64,000 bases of DNA from positions 310,001 through 374,000 of the forward strand of contig NZ_FOZD01000001.1 in assembly GCF_900113185.1 (NCBI RefSeq), read 5' to 3'. Numbering within the stretch: position 1 is the first letter of the stretch; every line of letters starts with the position of its first letter. Under the pieces are notes generated by a model. The model made no database searches, was not told the DNA's origin, and was given only the letters and a program-made list of their open reading frames with translations. Below, piece by piece: positions 1 to 7,874 of the stretch. The stretch is from Agromyces sp. CF514 (GTDB lineage: Bacteria; Actinomycetota; Actinomycetes; Actinomycetales; Microbacteriaceae). Made by a program: the position numbers and the translations under genes.

Positions 1-1
1 C

Positions 2-481
2 GCGGCCCCGCAGGCCGGGGGCTTCAACCAGTCCGAAGAACTGTGGCTGGGTCTCGAAGACCACGTGCTCGAGCACGCGGAGGCCAACCGGCTGCGGCTC
101 AGCGTGTTCACCGCGCCGGTGCTCGGGCCAGACGATCCGCCGTACCGCGGCATCCGGATCCCCCTGCGGTTCTGGAAGATCGCGGCGTGGAACCGTGCCG
201 CCGACCCGGGCGAACCCGGCGAGCAGGTCGCGGGCGAACTCGCCGCAGCCGGATTCGTGCTCGACCAGACCCCGCTCGTCGACACGAGCCAGGCCGTCGC
301 GACCGCGCCGGGCGAGGTGCCGCCGCTCGGGCCGTTCCGTGCGTTCCAGGTGCCGATCGCCGACATCGCGGCCATCACCGGGCTCGCGATGCCCGACCTC
401 GTGGCCGCCGACGTGCTGCCGCAGACCGTCGCGGCCGCCGGGTGGCGACGGCTCGCCGAGGCATCCGACATCCTGCTCTGA
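2..481 (+). CDS. DNA/RNA non-specific endonuclease (NUC1 family), C-terminal part
   Basis: The reading frame is open from the window edge, so only about 159 C-terminal residues are visible. The segment FNQSEELWLGLEDHVLEHA followed by RGIRIPLRFWKIAAW matches the C-terminal half of the secreted Ser/His-Me (NUC1) sugar-non-specific nucleases. In that family this half packs against the DRGH catalytic core, which must lie upstream of the window, so activity cannot be judged here. The gene is convergent with the CDF transporter gene, whose stop is 40 bases away. The family assignment is by recognition of these motifs. Confidence 0.75.
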   Translation, partial: AAPQAGGFNQSEELWLGLEDHVLEHAEANRLRLSVFTAPVLGPDDPPYRGIRIPLRFWKIAAWNRAADPGEPGEQVAGELAAAGFVLDQTPLVDTSQAVATAPGEVPPLGPFRAFQVPIADIAAITGLAMPDLVAADVLPQTVAAAGWRRLAEASDILL

Positions 482-520
482 CGGGTCAGGGCTCGCCGTC
501 GGCACTCCGACGACGTGCGC

Positions 521-1501
521 TCAGGGCTGCGCCGCGCCCGGCACGAGCGACGGGCCGCCCGGCGCGGCGAGCGTCAGCGACGCGAGGCCGACACGGGCGT
601 CGGCCTGCAGGCCGGCCTCGAGCGCACGGAGCTCGCGCGCGGCATCCGCTTCGCTGCGATCGCCGACGAGGTCGACGGCCGCGATGAGCAGCACCCGGCC
701 GGGGCCGATGTACTCCAGGTGCAGGAACGAGACCCGCTCGATCGAGGGCGAGGCGAGGAGCCCGCGGAGCGCCGCGTCGCGCACCTCGTCGGAGACGGCC
801 TCGCCGATGAGGAACGCCCGATTGCGCGCGATGAGCAGCACCGCGACGACCCCGAGCAGTACGCCGACGCCGATCGACCCGAGGGCGTCGTACACGGGGG
901 AGCCCGTGAGCTGATGCAGCAGGATGCCGACGAAGGCGATCGCGAGGCCGATCAGCGCGGCGGCATCCTCTGCGAACACGGCCCGGAGCGTCGGGTCGGA
1001 GCTGCGAACGACGTGGTGCAGGGTGCCGGTACGCTGTCGATGCGCATCGGTGCGGGCCTGCCGGTAGGCCCGAAGGAACGAGATGCCCTCGAGCACGAAC
1101 GAGATGCCGAGCACGACGTACGCGATCACGTAGTCGCCCGCGGGCTCGGGGTCGATCAGCTCCGCGATGCCGTGCTGGATCGACACGGCCGCGCCGACCG
1201 CGAACAGTCCGAACGCGGCGAACATCGACCAGACGTAGGCGTCCTTGCCGTAGCCGAGCGGATGCCGAGGGTCGGCCGGCCTCGCCGATCGCCGCTCGGC
1301 GATCACGAGCAGCACCTCGTTTCCGGTGTCGGCCCAGGAGTGCGCCGCCTCGGCGACCATCGACGCCGAGCCCGTCAACGCTGCGGCCACCGACTTCGCG
1401 ACCGCGATGAGCGCGTTCGCGATGAGCGCGACGATGACCGTGACGAGCGAGTCGCCGCCCGCCGAGGCGCTCGCCGACCGGTCCGAATCCGTGTCCCCCA
1501 C
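521..1501 (-). CDS. Cation diffusion facilitator (CDF) family metal transporter
   Basis: A 326-residue membrane protein with the CDF fold: hydrophobic segments over roughly residues 20-210 and a C-terminal cytoplasmic metallochaperone-like domain (about 225-320). The canonical metal-site pair HxxxD is visible as H54 and D58 in EAAHSWADTGNEV, and a second acidic pair falls around FAEDAAAL. CDF proteins export Zn2+, Fe2+, Mn2+ or Co2+ in exchange for protons; the metal here cannot be deduced. The GTG at 1501 was chosen because it leaves a short polar N-terminus before the first helix; upstream in-frame sequence is antisense to the monooxygenase gene. Divergent from that gene with a 48-bp gap. 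Confidence 0.85.
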   Translation of the reverse strand: MGDTDSDRSASASAGGDSLVTVIVALIANALIAVAKSVAAALTGSASMVAEAAHSWADTGNEVLLVIAERRSARPADPRHPLGYGKDAYVWSMFAAFGLFAVGAAVSIQHGIAELIDPEPAGDYVIAYVVLGISFVLEGISFLRAYRQARTDAHRQRTGTLHHVVRSSDPTLRAVFAEDAAALIGLAIAFVGILLHQLTGSPVYDALGSIGVGVLLGVVAVLLIARNRAFLIGEAVSDEVRDAALRGLLASPSIERVSFLHLEYIGPGRVLLIAAVDLVGDRSEADAARELRALEAGLQADARVGLASLTLAAPGGPSLVPGAAQP

Positions 1502-1549
1502 GGGTGAGAGTCTGGCACCGAGGGCTTCGCCGGTGCGAGAGTGGAACCC

Positions 1550-3097
1550 ATGAGCCGCGAGGTTCGAACCGACGTGCTGATCGTGGGGGCCGGCCCCAGC
1601 GGTCTCATGGCGGCGGTCTGCCTGGCCCGGCTCGGCGTCGATGCGATCGTGGTCGACGGCAAGGCCGGCCCCACCGTGGAGTCCCGGGCGCTCGTCGTGC
1701 AGGCGCGGTCGATGGAGCTGTACGACCAGCTCGGACTCGTCGATCGGGTGCTCGAACGGCGCTCGCCCGCCACGACGTTCATCCCGGGCGCAGGCCATCG
1801 GGAGCTCGGCCGCCTCGACCTCGCGCTGGCGGGTCGCGACGTCACGCCGTTCCCCGAGATCACGGTGTTCGAGCAGTCCGCGAACGAGCGGCTCCTCGTC
1901 GACGCCCTCGGAGAGCTCGGGCGCGAGGTGAGGTGGGAGCACCGCCTCGACCGGCTCGAGGTCGCGCGAGGCGAGCCGGTGGACGGGGGCGAGCCTGCAT
2001 CGTCCGTCATCGCGACCCTGTCGAAGGCGGGCGAAACGCTCGCGGTCCGGGCCCGCTACTGCATCGGGGCCGACGGCGCGCACTCGACGGTGCGGCGCGC
2101 GCTCGGCATCCCGTTCGAGGGCGAGACGAACGCGTTCACCTTCACGCTCGCAGACGCCGTCGGCGCGCGCGGCCTCGAGCCGCAGGCGATCAACGTGCGG
2201 GTGAGCGAGCGGCACCTCATGCTCGGGTTCGGCATGGGCGGCGACCGTGCGCGGCTGATCGGGGTCGTGCGCGACGAGGATCTCGGAGCCGACGGCAAGG
2301 CGTCCGAAGCGGAGTCGCGCGCGGTGTTCCGCCGTGAGTTCGGGGTCGAGTACGACGAGTCCGCCTGGTTCACGACCTACCGACTGCACCACCGGCTCGC
2401 GGCGAGCTTCCGCGAAGGGCCGTGCTTCCTGGTCGGCGATGCCGCGCACATCCACTCGCCGGTCGGCGGGCAGGGGATGAACACCGGCCTGCAGGATGCG
2501 CACAACCTCGCGTGCGCGCTCGCCGACGTGCTCGAGCGCGGCATGCCCGAATCGCGGCTCGACCGGTTCGAGGCCGAGCGTCGCCCGGTCGGCAAGACCC
2601 TGGTCGAGACGACCGATCGGCTGTTCGGGCTCGTGACGAGCGACTCACCGGTGGCGAGGTCGGTTCGCTCGCGGGTGATCCCGTTGGTCGGACCCGCTGC
2701 GGTGCGCGTGCTCCCGCGCCTGGTCGGCCTGCCGCGCGCGTTCGGCTTCGTGTCGCAGACCCGCATCCGGTATCGGATGCCGGAGGTCGCCGTGCAGCCG
2801 AGGCGACCCGACGACGGCGTGCTCGGCGTGCGCCTGCCGTGGACCGGCGACAACTTCGACGCGCTGCGGGCGATGCGGTGGCAGGTGCACGGCTACGGCG
2901 TGCCGGATCGCGCGGTGCAGCGGGTCGCCCGGGAACTCGGTGTCGACGGGCACGCGTTCGGCGGCGATCCCCGCCGGCGCCTCCGGCACGACCGCCTCTA
3001 CCTCGTGCGACGCGACGGCTTCGTCGTCGCCGAGGTGCCCTCGCCCGCGACCGGCGCCGCGCTCGAGGCGGCTCGGGCCAGGCTGGCCGGTCGCTGA
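1550..3097 (+). CDS. FAD-dependent aromatic-ring monooxygenase
   Basis: A 515-residue flavoprotein monooxygenase of the PheA/TfdB/rifampicin-monooxygenase class. The N-terminal dinucleotide fold carries GAGPSG (residues 13-18) and the second FAD motif GDAAHIHSPVGGQGMNTG lies near residue 295, followed by a C-terminal thioredoxin-like tail. Such enzymes hydroxylate aromatic or polyketide substrates using NAD(P)H and O2. The next gene is arr, a rifamycin-inactivating enzyme, which raises the possibility that this is a Rox-like rifamycin monooxygenase; that is inference from neighbourhood only. The ATG at 1550 was chosen; an in-frame GTG at 1541 is also possible. No clear Shine-Dalgarno sequence precedes either. 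Confidence 0.82.
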   Translation: MSREVRTDVLIVGAGPSGLMAAVCLARLGVDAIVVDGKAGPTVESRALVVQARSMELYDQLGLVDRVLERRSPATTFIPGAGHRELGRLDLALAGRDVTPFPEITVFEQSANERLLVDALGELGREVRWEHRLDRLEVARGEPVDGGEPASSVIATLSKAGETLAVRARYCIGADGAHSTVRRALGIPFEGETNAFTFTLADAVGARGLEPQAINVRVSERHLMLGFGMGGDRARLIGVVRDEDLGADGKASEAESRAVFRREFGVEYDESAWFTTYRLHHRLAASFREGPCFLVGDAAHIHSPVGGQGMNTGLQDAHNLACALADVLERGMPESRLDRFEAERRPVGKTLVETTDRLFGLVTSDSPVARSVRSRVIPLVGPAAVRVLPRLVGLPRAFGFVSQTRIRYRMPEVAVQPRRPDDGVLGVRLPWTGDNFDALRAMRWQVHGYGVPDRAVQRVARELGVDGHAFGGDPRRRLRHDRLYLVRRDGFVVAEVPSPATGAALEAARARLAGR

Positions 3098-3127
3098 GCT
3101 GGGCCCCGCCGCCGAGGGTCGGCGGCC

Positions 3128-3133
3128 TACACT
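3128..3133 (+). promoter_or_regulatory. Leaderless -10 element of arr
   Basis: TACACT ends 6 nt before the GTG start of arr, which places the probable transcription start at the start codon. Confidence 0.55.
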
Positions 3134-3139
3134 GGCGCA

Positions 3140-3550
3140 GTGGACGAAGCGCTGGATGATGGGCCGTTCTACCACGGCACGAAGGCAGATCTCGGGGTCG
3201 GCGACCTCCTGACGGCGGGGTATCGGTCGAACTACCGACCCGAGGTCGTGATGAACCACATCTACTTCACGGCGCTGCGCGACGGCGCCGGGCTCGCCGC
3301 CGAGCTCGCGGCCGGCGACGGCGAGCCGCGGGTCTACGAGGTCGAGCCGACGGGTCCGTTCGAGAACGACCCGAACGTCACCGACAAGAAGTTCCCGGGC
3401 AACCCGACCCGCTCGTACCGCAGCAGCGCGCCGCTCCGGGTCGTGGGCGAGATCGTCGACTGGACGCGGCTGACGCCAGAGGCGCTCCAGACGTGGAGGG
3501 ACCGGCTGGCCGAGCTCGCCGCCGATGCGCGGGGCGAGATCATCAACTGA
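3140..3550 (+). CDS. arr: NAD+-rifampin ADP-ribosyltransferase
   Basis: A compact 136-residue protein of the Arr family, which transfers ADP-ribose from NAD+ to a rifamycin ansa-chain hydroxyl and so inactivates the antibiotic. The N-terminal FYHGTKADL (residues 10-18), the NHIYFTALRDGA strand-loop and the PTRSYRSSAPLRVVGEIVDW C-terminal segment are characteristic, and the length equals that of mycobacterial Arr. It starts with GTG immediately after a TACACT hexamer and has no ribosome-binding site, so it is probably leaderless. Its stop overlaps the ATG of the following epimerase gene (TGATG), indicating translational coupling. The FAD monooxygenase lies 42 bp upstream. Confidence 0.92.
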   Translation: MDEALDDGPFYHGTKADLGVGDLLTAGYRSNYRPEVVMNHIYFTALRDGAGLAAELAAGDGEPRVYEVEPTGPFENDPNVTDKKFPGNPTRSYRSSAPLRVVGEIVDWTRLTPEALQTWRDRLAELAADARGEIIN

Positions 3551-4536
3551 TGGGGGAGCCGACGCCGCAGAAGCCGGTGGCGGTGGTCGCGGGCGCGAGC
3601 GGATTCGTCGGGGCGGCGATCGTCCGATCGTTCATCGACGACGGCTACGTCGTGCGGCGCATCGGGCGCTCGGGCGAGCTCACCTGGTCGGACACGGCCG
3701 GCATCGCCGCGGCGATCGACGGATCCGACGTGCTCGTGAACATGGCGGGCAAGTCCGTGAACTGCCGCTACACCGACGCGAATCGAGACGAGATCCTGCG
3801 GTCGCGCGTCGACACCACGCGCGCGTTGCGCACGGCCGTCGGTTCGGTCGCCGACCCTCCGTCGGTCTGGTTCAACGCATCGACCGCGACGATCTACCGG
3901 CACGCCATGGATCGCCCGAACACCGAGGCCGATGGCGAGTACGGCGAGGGGTTCTCGGTCGACGTCGCGCGCGAGTGGGAGCGGGAGTTCTTCGACGGCG
4001 CGCTGCCGCGGACCCGTCGCATCGCCCTCAGGATGGCCATCGTGGTGGGCGATGGTCCGGCCACGAACACCCTGGCCACCCTCGCCCGCGTCGGACTCGG
4101 CGGGCCGCAGATCGACGGCTGGTGGTTCCCCCACCGCCGCTACCGGGGCATCGGACCGCACCCGACCGGCGACGGCCGGAGCCGGGGGCATCGCACGCGC
4201 GGGTTCCAGAAGTTCAGCTGGATCCACCTCGACGACGTCGTCGAGGCGATCCGGTTCCTCCGCGAGCGGACCGACCTCTCGGGGCCGGTGAACCTCGCGA
4301 GCCCAGAGCCCGCCGACAACCGCACCGTGATGCGGCTCATGCGCGAGAGCGTCGGCGCGCGCGTCGGACTGCCGGCCTGGCGGTGGATGCTCGAGCCCGC
4401 GATGTGGGCGCTGCGCACCGAGCCCGAGCTGGTCCTCAAGAGCCGGTGGGTCGTGCCGGGCGCCCTCGCCGATGCCGGCTTCGCGTTCCGGTACCCGGAT
4501 CTGCGCGCGGCGATCGACGACGCGACGGCTCGCTGA
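3550..4536 (+). CDS. TIGR01777 family NAD(P)-dependent epimerase (DUF1731 C-terminus)
   Basis: A 328-residue extended-SDR protein. GASGFVG (residues 15-21) is the nucleotide-binding glycine motif, NMAGKSVNCRY and FQKFSWIHLDDVVEAI are hallmarks of the TIGR01777 group (SulA/YfcH-like), and the C-terminal RWVVPGALADAGFAFRYPDL is the DUF1731 tail. The substrate of this family is not established. The ATG at 3550 overlaps the stop of arr, so translation is likely coupled; an upstream in-frame start would run back into arr and was rejected. Co-transcription with a rifamycin-modifying gene is suggestive but not proof of a shared role. Confidence 0.85.
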   Translation: MGEPTPQKPVAVVAGASGFVGAAIVRSFIDDGYVVRRIGRSGELTWSDTAGIAAAIDGSDVLVNMAGKSVNCRYTDANRDEILRSRVDTTRALRTAVGSVADPPSVWFNASTATIYRHAMDRPNTEADGEYGEGFSVDVAREWEREFFDGALPRTRRIALRMAIVVGDGPATNTLATLARVGLGGPQIDGWWFPHRRYRGIGPHPTGDGRSRGHRTRGFQKFSWIHLDDVVEAIRFLRERTDLSGPVNLASPEPADNRTVMRLMRESVGARVGLPAWRWMLEPAMWALRTEPELVLKSRWVVPGALADAGFAFRYPDLRAAIDDATAR

Positions 4537-4643
4537 GCGATCCCGCGCACCGCGCACCGCCTGCCCTTCGCGCCGAGCGGCGGTCGGAACGGCTGCGTCG
4601 CGCAGAACGGGCGCCCGCGGCATCCGCCCCTCGGAATTGCACG

Positions 4644-4649
4644 TATCGT
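4644..4649 (+). promoter_or_regulatory. Leaderless -10 element of the EamA gene
   Basis: TATCGT ends 6 nt before GTG 4656, favouring that codon over the ATG at 4683. Confidence 0.5.
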
Positions 4650-4655
4650 CGTCTG

Positions 4656-5588
4656 GTGCCGAACGAGAGCGACCACACGACCATGACGGATGCCGCGCTG
4701 CAGCGCCGCCGGTTCACGGGCGCCGCGACGCAGCTGGGCACCGAGGTGTCGATCAACTTCGGTTCGTCGCTCGCGGGCCTCGTCATTCCGGTGGTCGGCT
4801 CGTTCGTCGTGGTCGCGGTGCGCCAGCTCGTGATGCTCGTGGCCGTGCTGCCGTTCTATCGGCCGAAGCGGGCCGAGCTCACCTGGTCGCGACTGTGGCC
4901 CGCCATCGCACTCGGCGTCGTGCTCGCGGTCATGAACGTCTCGTTCTACGAGGCCGTGCACCTGCTCGGCCTCGGCATCGCGGCGACGATCGAGTTCCTC
5001 GGTCCGCTCGCGATCGCGCTCGCGACCTCGCGGCGTTGGCTCGACGGCGTCTGCGCGCTCGCGGCGGGCTTCGGCGTGGTGCTGCTCATCGGACCCGGAT
5101 CCTCGGATGCCGCGGCCATCGACCCCTGGGGCGTCGCCCTCGCGCTGACGGCCGCCGCGACCTGGGCGCTGTACATCCTGCTGACGCGACGCGTCGCCGT
5201 CGGCCTGCCCGGACTCGAGGGCCTCACCGTCGCGAGCATCGTGAGCCTCGCGCTGCTCGTGCCGTTCGCGATCGCGACCTTCGACGCGAGCGCGTTCGAC
5301 TGGGGCGTCGTGCTGCTGCTGCTCGGGGTCGGCGTGCTGTCGTCGGCGCTGCCGTACAGCCTCGACACGTTCATCCTGCGGCGCATCACGCCGCGCCTCT
5401 ACGCGATCATCACGAGCTTCGGGCCGGTGATCGCCGCGATCTTCGGCTGGCTCGTGCTCTCCGAGACGTTCACCCTCGTCGAGGTCGTCGCGATCGCGAT
5501 CGTCTGCGGGGCTGCAGGCACGGCGATCGCCACCCAGCGCGACCGGCCGAAGTCCGACCTCGAGCAGACCGCGGAGGGTATGGCCTAG
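4656..5588 (+). CDS. EamA/DMT superfamily exporter (RhtA-like)
   Basis: A 310-residue inner-membrane protein with about ten hydrophobic segments arranged as two EamA repeats (roughly residues 25-150 and 160-300). SFYEAVHLLGLGIAATIEFLGPL and the C-terminal ITPRLYAIITSFGPVIAAIFGW are typical of RhtA-type threonine/homoserine or metabolite exporters; the substrate is unknown. The GTG at 4656 is preferred because a TATCGT -10 hexamer sits 6 nt upstream, implying a leaderless transcript; a start at ATG 4683 would shorten it by nine residues. The 119-bp gap upstream holds nothing else recognisable. Convergent with the GIY-YIG gene. Confidence 0.83.
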   Translation: MPNESDHTTMTDAALQRRRFTGAATQLGTEVSINFGSSLAGLVIPVVGSFVVVAVRQLVMLVAVLPFYRPKRAELTWSRLWPAIALGVVLAVMNVSFYEAVHLLGLGIAATIEFLGPLAIALATSRRWLDGVCALAAGFGVVLLIGPGSSDAAAIDPWGVALALTAAATWALYILLTRRVAVGLPGLEGLTVASIVSLALLVPFAIATFDASAFDWGVVLLLLGVGVLSSALPYSLDTFILRRITPRLYAIITSFGPVIAAIFGWLVLSETFTLVEVVAIAIVCGAAGTAIATQRDRPKSDLEQTAEGMA

Positions 5589-5596
5589 GCCCGCCG

Positions 5597-6175
5597 TCAG
5601 CCACGCACCGCGTGTCGTCGGCTGACCCAGCGGTCGTACTGCGCCCACGGGTCGTCGACGCCGAGGGCCAACTCGGCGATGTGCTCTGCCAGCTCGTCGT
5701 GTGCTGCGAACCACTCGGTGCCCGCGAACCGGCGTTCGGCGAACTGCGCATGCCGGCGTTGCTCGAGGCGTCGCCCTCCGGGTTCGAACGCGAGCACCTC
5801 GTCGTGGGGGATGCTCGCGAGCCGCTGTCGGGGGTTCGCGGACGTGCCGATCTTGACCTGGTCGCGATACCGGACGTAGTAGACGACCTCGACGCGCACG
5901 GGGTCCAGGTCGCCGTCGGGCGCCTCGCCCAGACGCCACTCGCAGTCGGCGCACAGCCACCCCGACGGGTAGCGCACGCCCACCCGGCATCCGCAGGCCG
6001 GGCAGGGCGAGGGGGCGAGGTCGGTCACGCCGACCTCGGCGGCGACGAGTTCGTAGGCCTCGAGCAGGTGCGAGGCGCACAGCCGCAGCTGCGGGGCCGC
6101 CGAAGGAGCCCCGCACGCCGCGCCCGACGCGTCGAGGAGTCCGCAGGTGCTGCCCGCGGCATCCGCTCGATCCAT
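5597..6175 (-). CDS. Zinc-ribbon plus GIY-YIG (T5orf172/MUG113-type) nuclease-fold protein
   Basis: A 192-residue protein in two parts. The N-terminal half is cysteine-rich (C11, C21, C33, H36, then CPAC at 58-61 and CADC at 75-78), resembling a zinc ribbon. The C-terminal half is a degenerate GIY-YIG domain of the T5orf172 type: YYVRYRDQVKIGTS (99-112) replaces GIY...YIG, with R116, an E/H pair near 139-142 (LEQRRHAQF) and GTEWF. T5orf172 domains occur in phage and stand-alone bacterial proteins and are usually assumed to be DNA-binding or nucleolytic. TAGCGT lies 6 nt before the ATG, so the message is probably leaderless. Function is unproven. Confidence 0.75.
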   Translation of the reverse strand: MDRADAAGSTCGLLDASGAACGAPSAAPQLRLCASHLLEAYELVAAEVGVTDLAPSPCPACGCRVGVRYPSGWLCADCEWRLGEAPDGDLDPVRVEVVYYVRYRDQVKIGTSANPRQRLASIPHDEVLAFEPGGRRLEQRRHAQFAERRFAGTEWFAAHDELAEHIAELALGVDDPWAQYDRWVSRRHAVRG

Positions 6176-6181
6176 GCCTGC

Positions 6182-6187
6182 ACGCTA
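6182..6187 (-). promoter_or_regulatory. Leaderless -10 element of the GIY-YIG gene
   Basis: TAGCGT on the minus strand ends 6 nt before the ATG at 6175. Confidence 0.5.
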
Positions 6188-6298
6188 CGTCGCACCACCC
6201 ACACCGGCGGGCTGCCGCCGCGTCACCCGCCCGCGGTAGGCTCGATCTTCGACCGAACGGACCGTCGAAAGCAGGCGTTCGAAAGCGAGGCGAACGGC

Positions 6299-6949
6299 AT
6301 GGCGTGGTGGGGCAAGCGCAAGCGTCGACGGTTCAAGCCGTTCGACCGCAGCGCCCTGCCCGAGGCCGAGCCGCTGACGTTCGAAGAGACCTACAACGAA
6401 GGCCTCCTGGTGGCCGAGGCCGCCGGACGCATGGCCCTGAAGAACCGCATCATCGTGCGCGCGCTGCGCGGCGACGAGCCGTTCGACGCCGACCGGGCGT
6501 CGGCCGAGGCCCGCGAGGTGCTGCGCGAGCTCATCCACGAGTTCGACCAGGTCGCCGAGTGGGCAGAGACCGAGCGCGAGTCGGCGGCCAAGCGCGAGGG
6601 GCGATCGGCGCACCAGCACGACTACCACCGCTCTGACTCGTGGAACCTGCGGCTGCGCGAGCGCGTCAACGAGGCCGTCGCGGCGCGACTCGGCGAGCTG
6701 CGGGGCGATCCCGAGTACCTCGCCGAGTTCGCCGAGCGGGCCCGCCAAGACGCCTGGGCCGAGCTCTCCGACGCGATCGAGCAGCGTCTCGCGCGCGACT
6801 GGCCCGACATCGAGGTCGATGAGACCTACATCGCCGAGCGCGAGGACCGCATGGCCGGTGTCGCGTTCGACCTGCTGAAGGACCTCGACGAGGTGCGGCA
6901 GCGGCGCGAGGAGCGCGACGCGCTCGACGACGCCTTCGGCGGCTGGTAG
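6299..6949 (+). CDS. Conserved highly charged protein of unknown function
   Basis: A 216-residue soluble protein with no signal peptide or membrane segment. It begins with a very basic stretch (MAWWGKRKRRRFKPF) and continues as mostly alpha-helical, Glu/Arg/Ala-rich sequence likely to form extended helices, with an aromatic-tipped acidic C-terminus (DDAFGGW). I do not recognise a catalytic motif. The ATG at 6299 follows a GCGAGG ribosome-binding site at normal spacing, and a TAGGCT hexamer about 55 bases upstream could be its -10 element. Proteins with this appearance are common and unannotated in Microbacteriaceae; no function is proposed. Confidence 0.75.
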   Translation: MAWWGKRKRRRFKPFDRSALPEAEPLTFEETYNEGLLVAEAAGRMALKNRIIVRALRGDEPFDADRASAEAREVLRELIHEFDQVAEWAETERESAAKREGRSAHQHDYHRSDSWNLRLRERVNEAVAARLGELRGDPEYLAEFAERARQDAWAELSDAIEQRLARDWPDIEVDETYIAEREDRMAGVAFDLLKDLDEVRQRREERDALDDAFGGW

Positions 6950-7041
6950 CGGTCGCCCGCGCCCGTCACGGCGCCGAACGCACCCCGACTGGTCGCCCGA
7001 ACTCCGCGAGGACTGGTCTTCACGGTGTGGGCGGCCCGGAG

Positions 7042-7047
7042 TAGCGT
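7042..7047 (+). promoter_or_regulatory. Leaderless -10 element of the RibD/DHFR-like gene
   Basis: TAGCGT ends 7 nt before ATG 7055. Confidence 0.55.
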
Positions 7048-7054
7048 CGCGCGC

Positions 7055-7681
7055 ATGAGCATCGACGACGGCCTCGTGGTCGCGACCCTGACCATCTCGC
7101 TCGACGGCTTCGTCGCCGGGCCGAACCAGACCCTCGAGAACCCGCTGGGCGAGGGCGGCGAGAGCCTGCACGCCTGGATGTTCGACGACCCCGACTCCAG
7201 CCAGCCGATCATCGACACGATCCTGGGCGTGGCCGCCGTCGTCCAGGGGCGCAACATGTTCGGGCCGATCCGCGGCGACTGGCCCGACGACGAGTGGAAG
7301 GGGTGGTGGGGCGAGGACCCGCCCTACCACTCGCCCGTGTTCGTGCTCACGCACTACGAGCGCGAACCGGTCGAGATGGAGGGCGGCACGACGTTCCACT
7401 TCGTGACCGGGGGCATCGAGGAGGCGTTCCGGCGAGCCCGTGAGGCGGCCGGCCCCGACGGGCACATCTCGATCGCGGGCGGCGCGAGCACGGTGCGGCA
7501 GGCGCTGCTCGCCGGGTTGCTCGACCGTCTCGTGCTGAGTGTCTCGCCGATCACCCTCGGCGCCGGCGAACGGCTCTTCGACGGGGTGACGGTCGGCGGC
7601 GAAGACGGCATCGCGCTCCGGCCGATCGACGTGCTCGCGACACCGCTCGCGACGCACATCACGTACGAGGTGGTGCGCTGA
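7055..7681 (+). CDS. Dihydrofolate reductase / RibD C-terminal fold family protein
   Basis: A 208-residue protein of the RibD_C superfamily. The start TLTISLDGFVAGPNQ is the classic first strand and loop, QGRNMFGPIRGDW the mid-domain motif, and ISIAGGASTVRQALLAGLLDRLVLSVSPITLGAGERLFDG the nucleotide-binding C-terminal half. Such stand-alone proteins are annotated as dihydrofolate reductase family but lack evidence for folate reduction; NADPH-dependent reduction of an unknown substrate is the usual guess. ATG 7055 was preferred to GTG 7025 because TAGCGT lies 7 nt upstream of the ATG. The gene ends inside a 26-bp palindrome that follows its stop. Confidence 0.83.
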   Translation: MSIDDGLVVATLTISLDGFVAGPNQTLENPLGEGGESLHAWMFDDPDSSQPIIDTILGVAAVVQGRNMFGPIRGDWPDDEWKGWWGEDPPYHSPVFVLTHYEREPVEMEGGTTFHFVTGGIEEAFRRAREAAGPDGHISIAGGASTVRQALLAGLLDRLVLSVSPITLGAGERLFDGVTVGGEDGIALRPIDVLATPLATHITYEVVR

Positions 7682-7682
7682 G

Positions 7683-7708
7683 CGAGCGGATGCCGCGGCA
7701 TCCGCTCG
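7683..7708. terminator. 26-bp perfect palindrome between convergent genes
   Basis: The left half is CGAGCGGATGCCG and the right half its exact complement, giving a hairpin with 13-bp arms and essentially no loop (cruciform-like). It starts 2 bases after the stop of the RibD-like gene and lies in the gap to the convergent S9 peptidase gene. It lacks a T-tract, so a bidirectional rho-independent-like role is only plausible. Each half contains the GGATGCC word that is abundant in this window. The rest of the 193-bp gap is featureless. Confidence 0.5.
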
Positions 7709-7874
7709 TGGAGTGGCTCGCCGCGGCATCCGATTCAGGCAGTCGTACGCAGCTCAGGACGAACGCCGCGGGATCGGCCTGAGCAGTGCGCGAATGCCTG
7801 ACGTGGCGTCGACGGGTCGGGTGCGGCACCGGAGGTGACGCGTGGCCGCGCGCCGGGCACCCGGTGCCGGCCGG

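Noticed and set aside
1502-2503. N-terminal extension of the CDF gene by 334 codons
   Set aside because: The extension is antisense to the FAD monooxygenase, and the CDF fold begins just after 1501.
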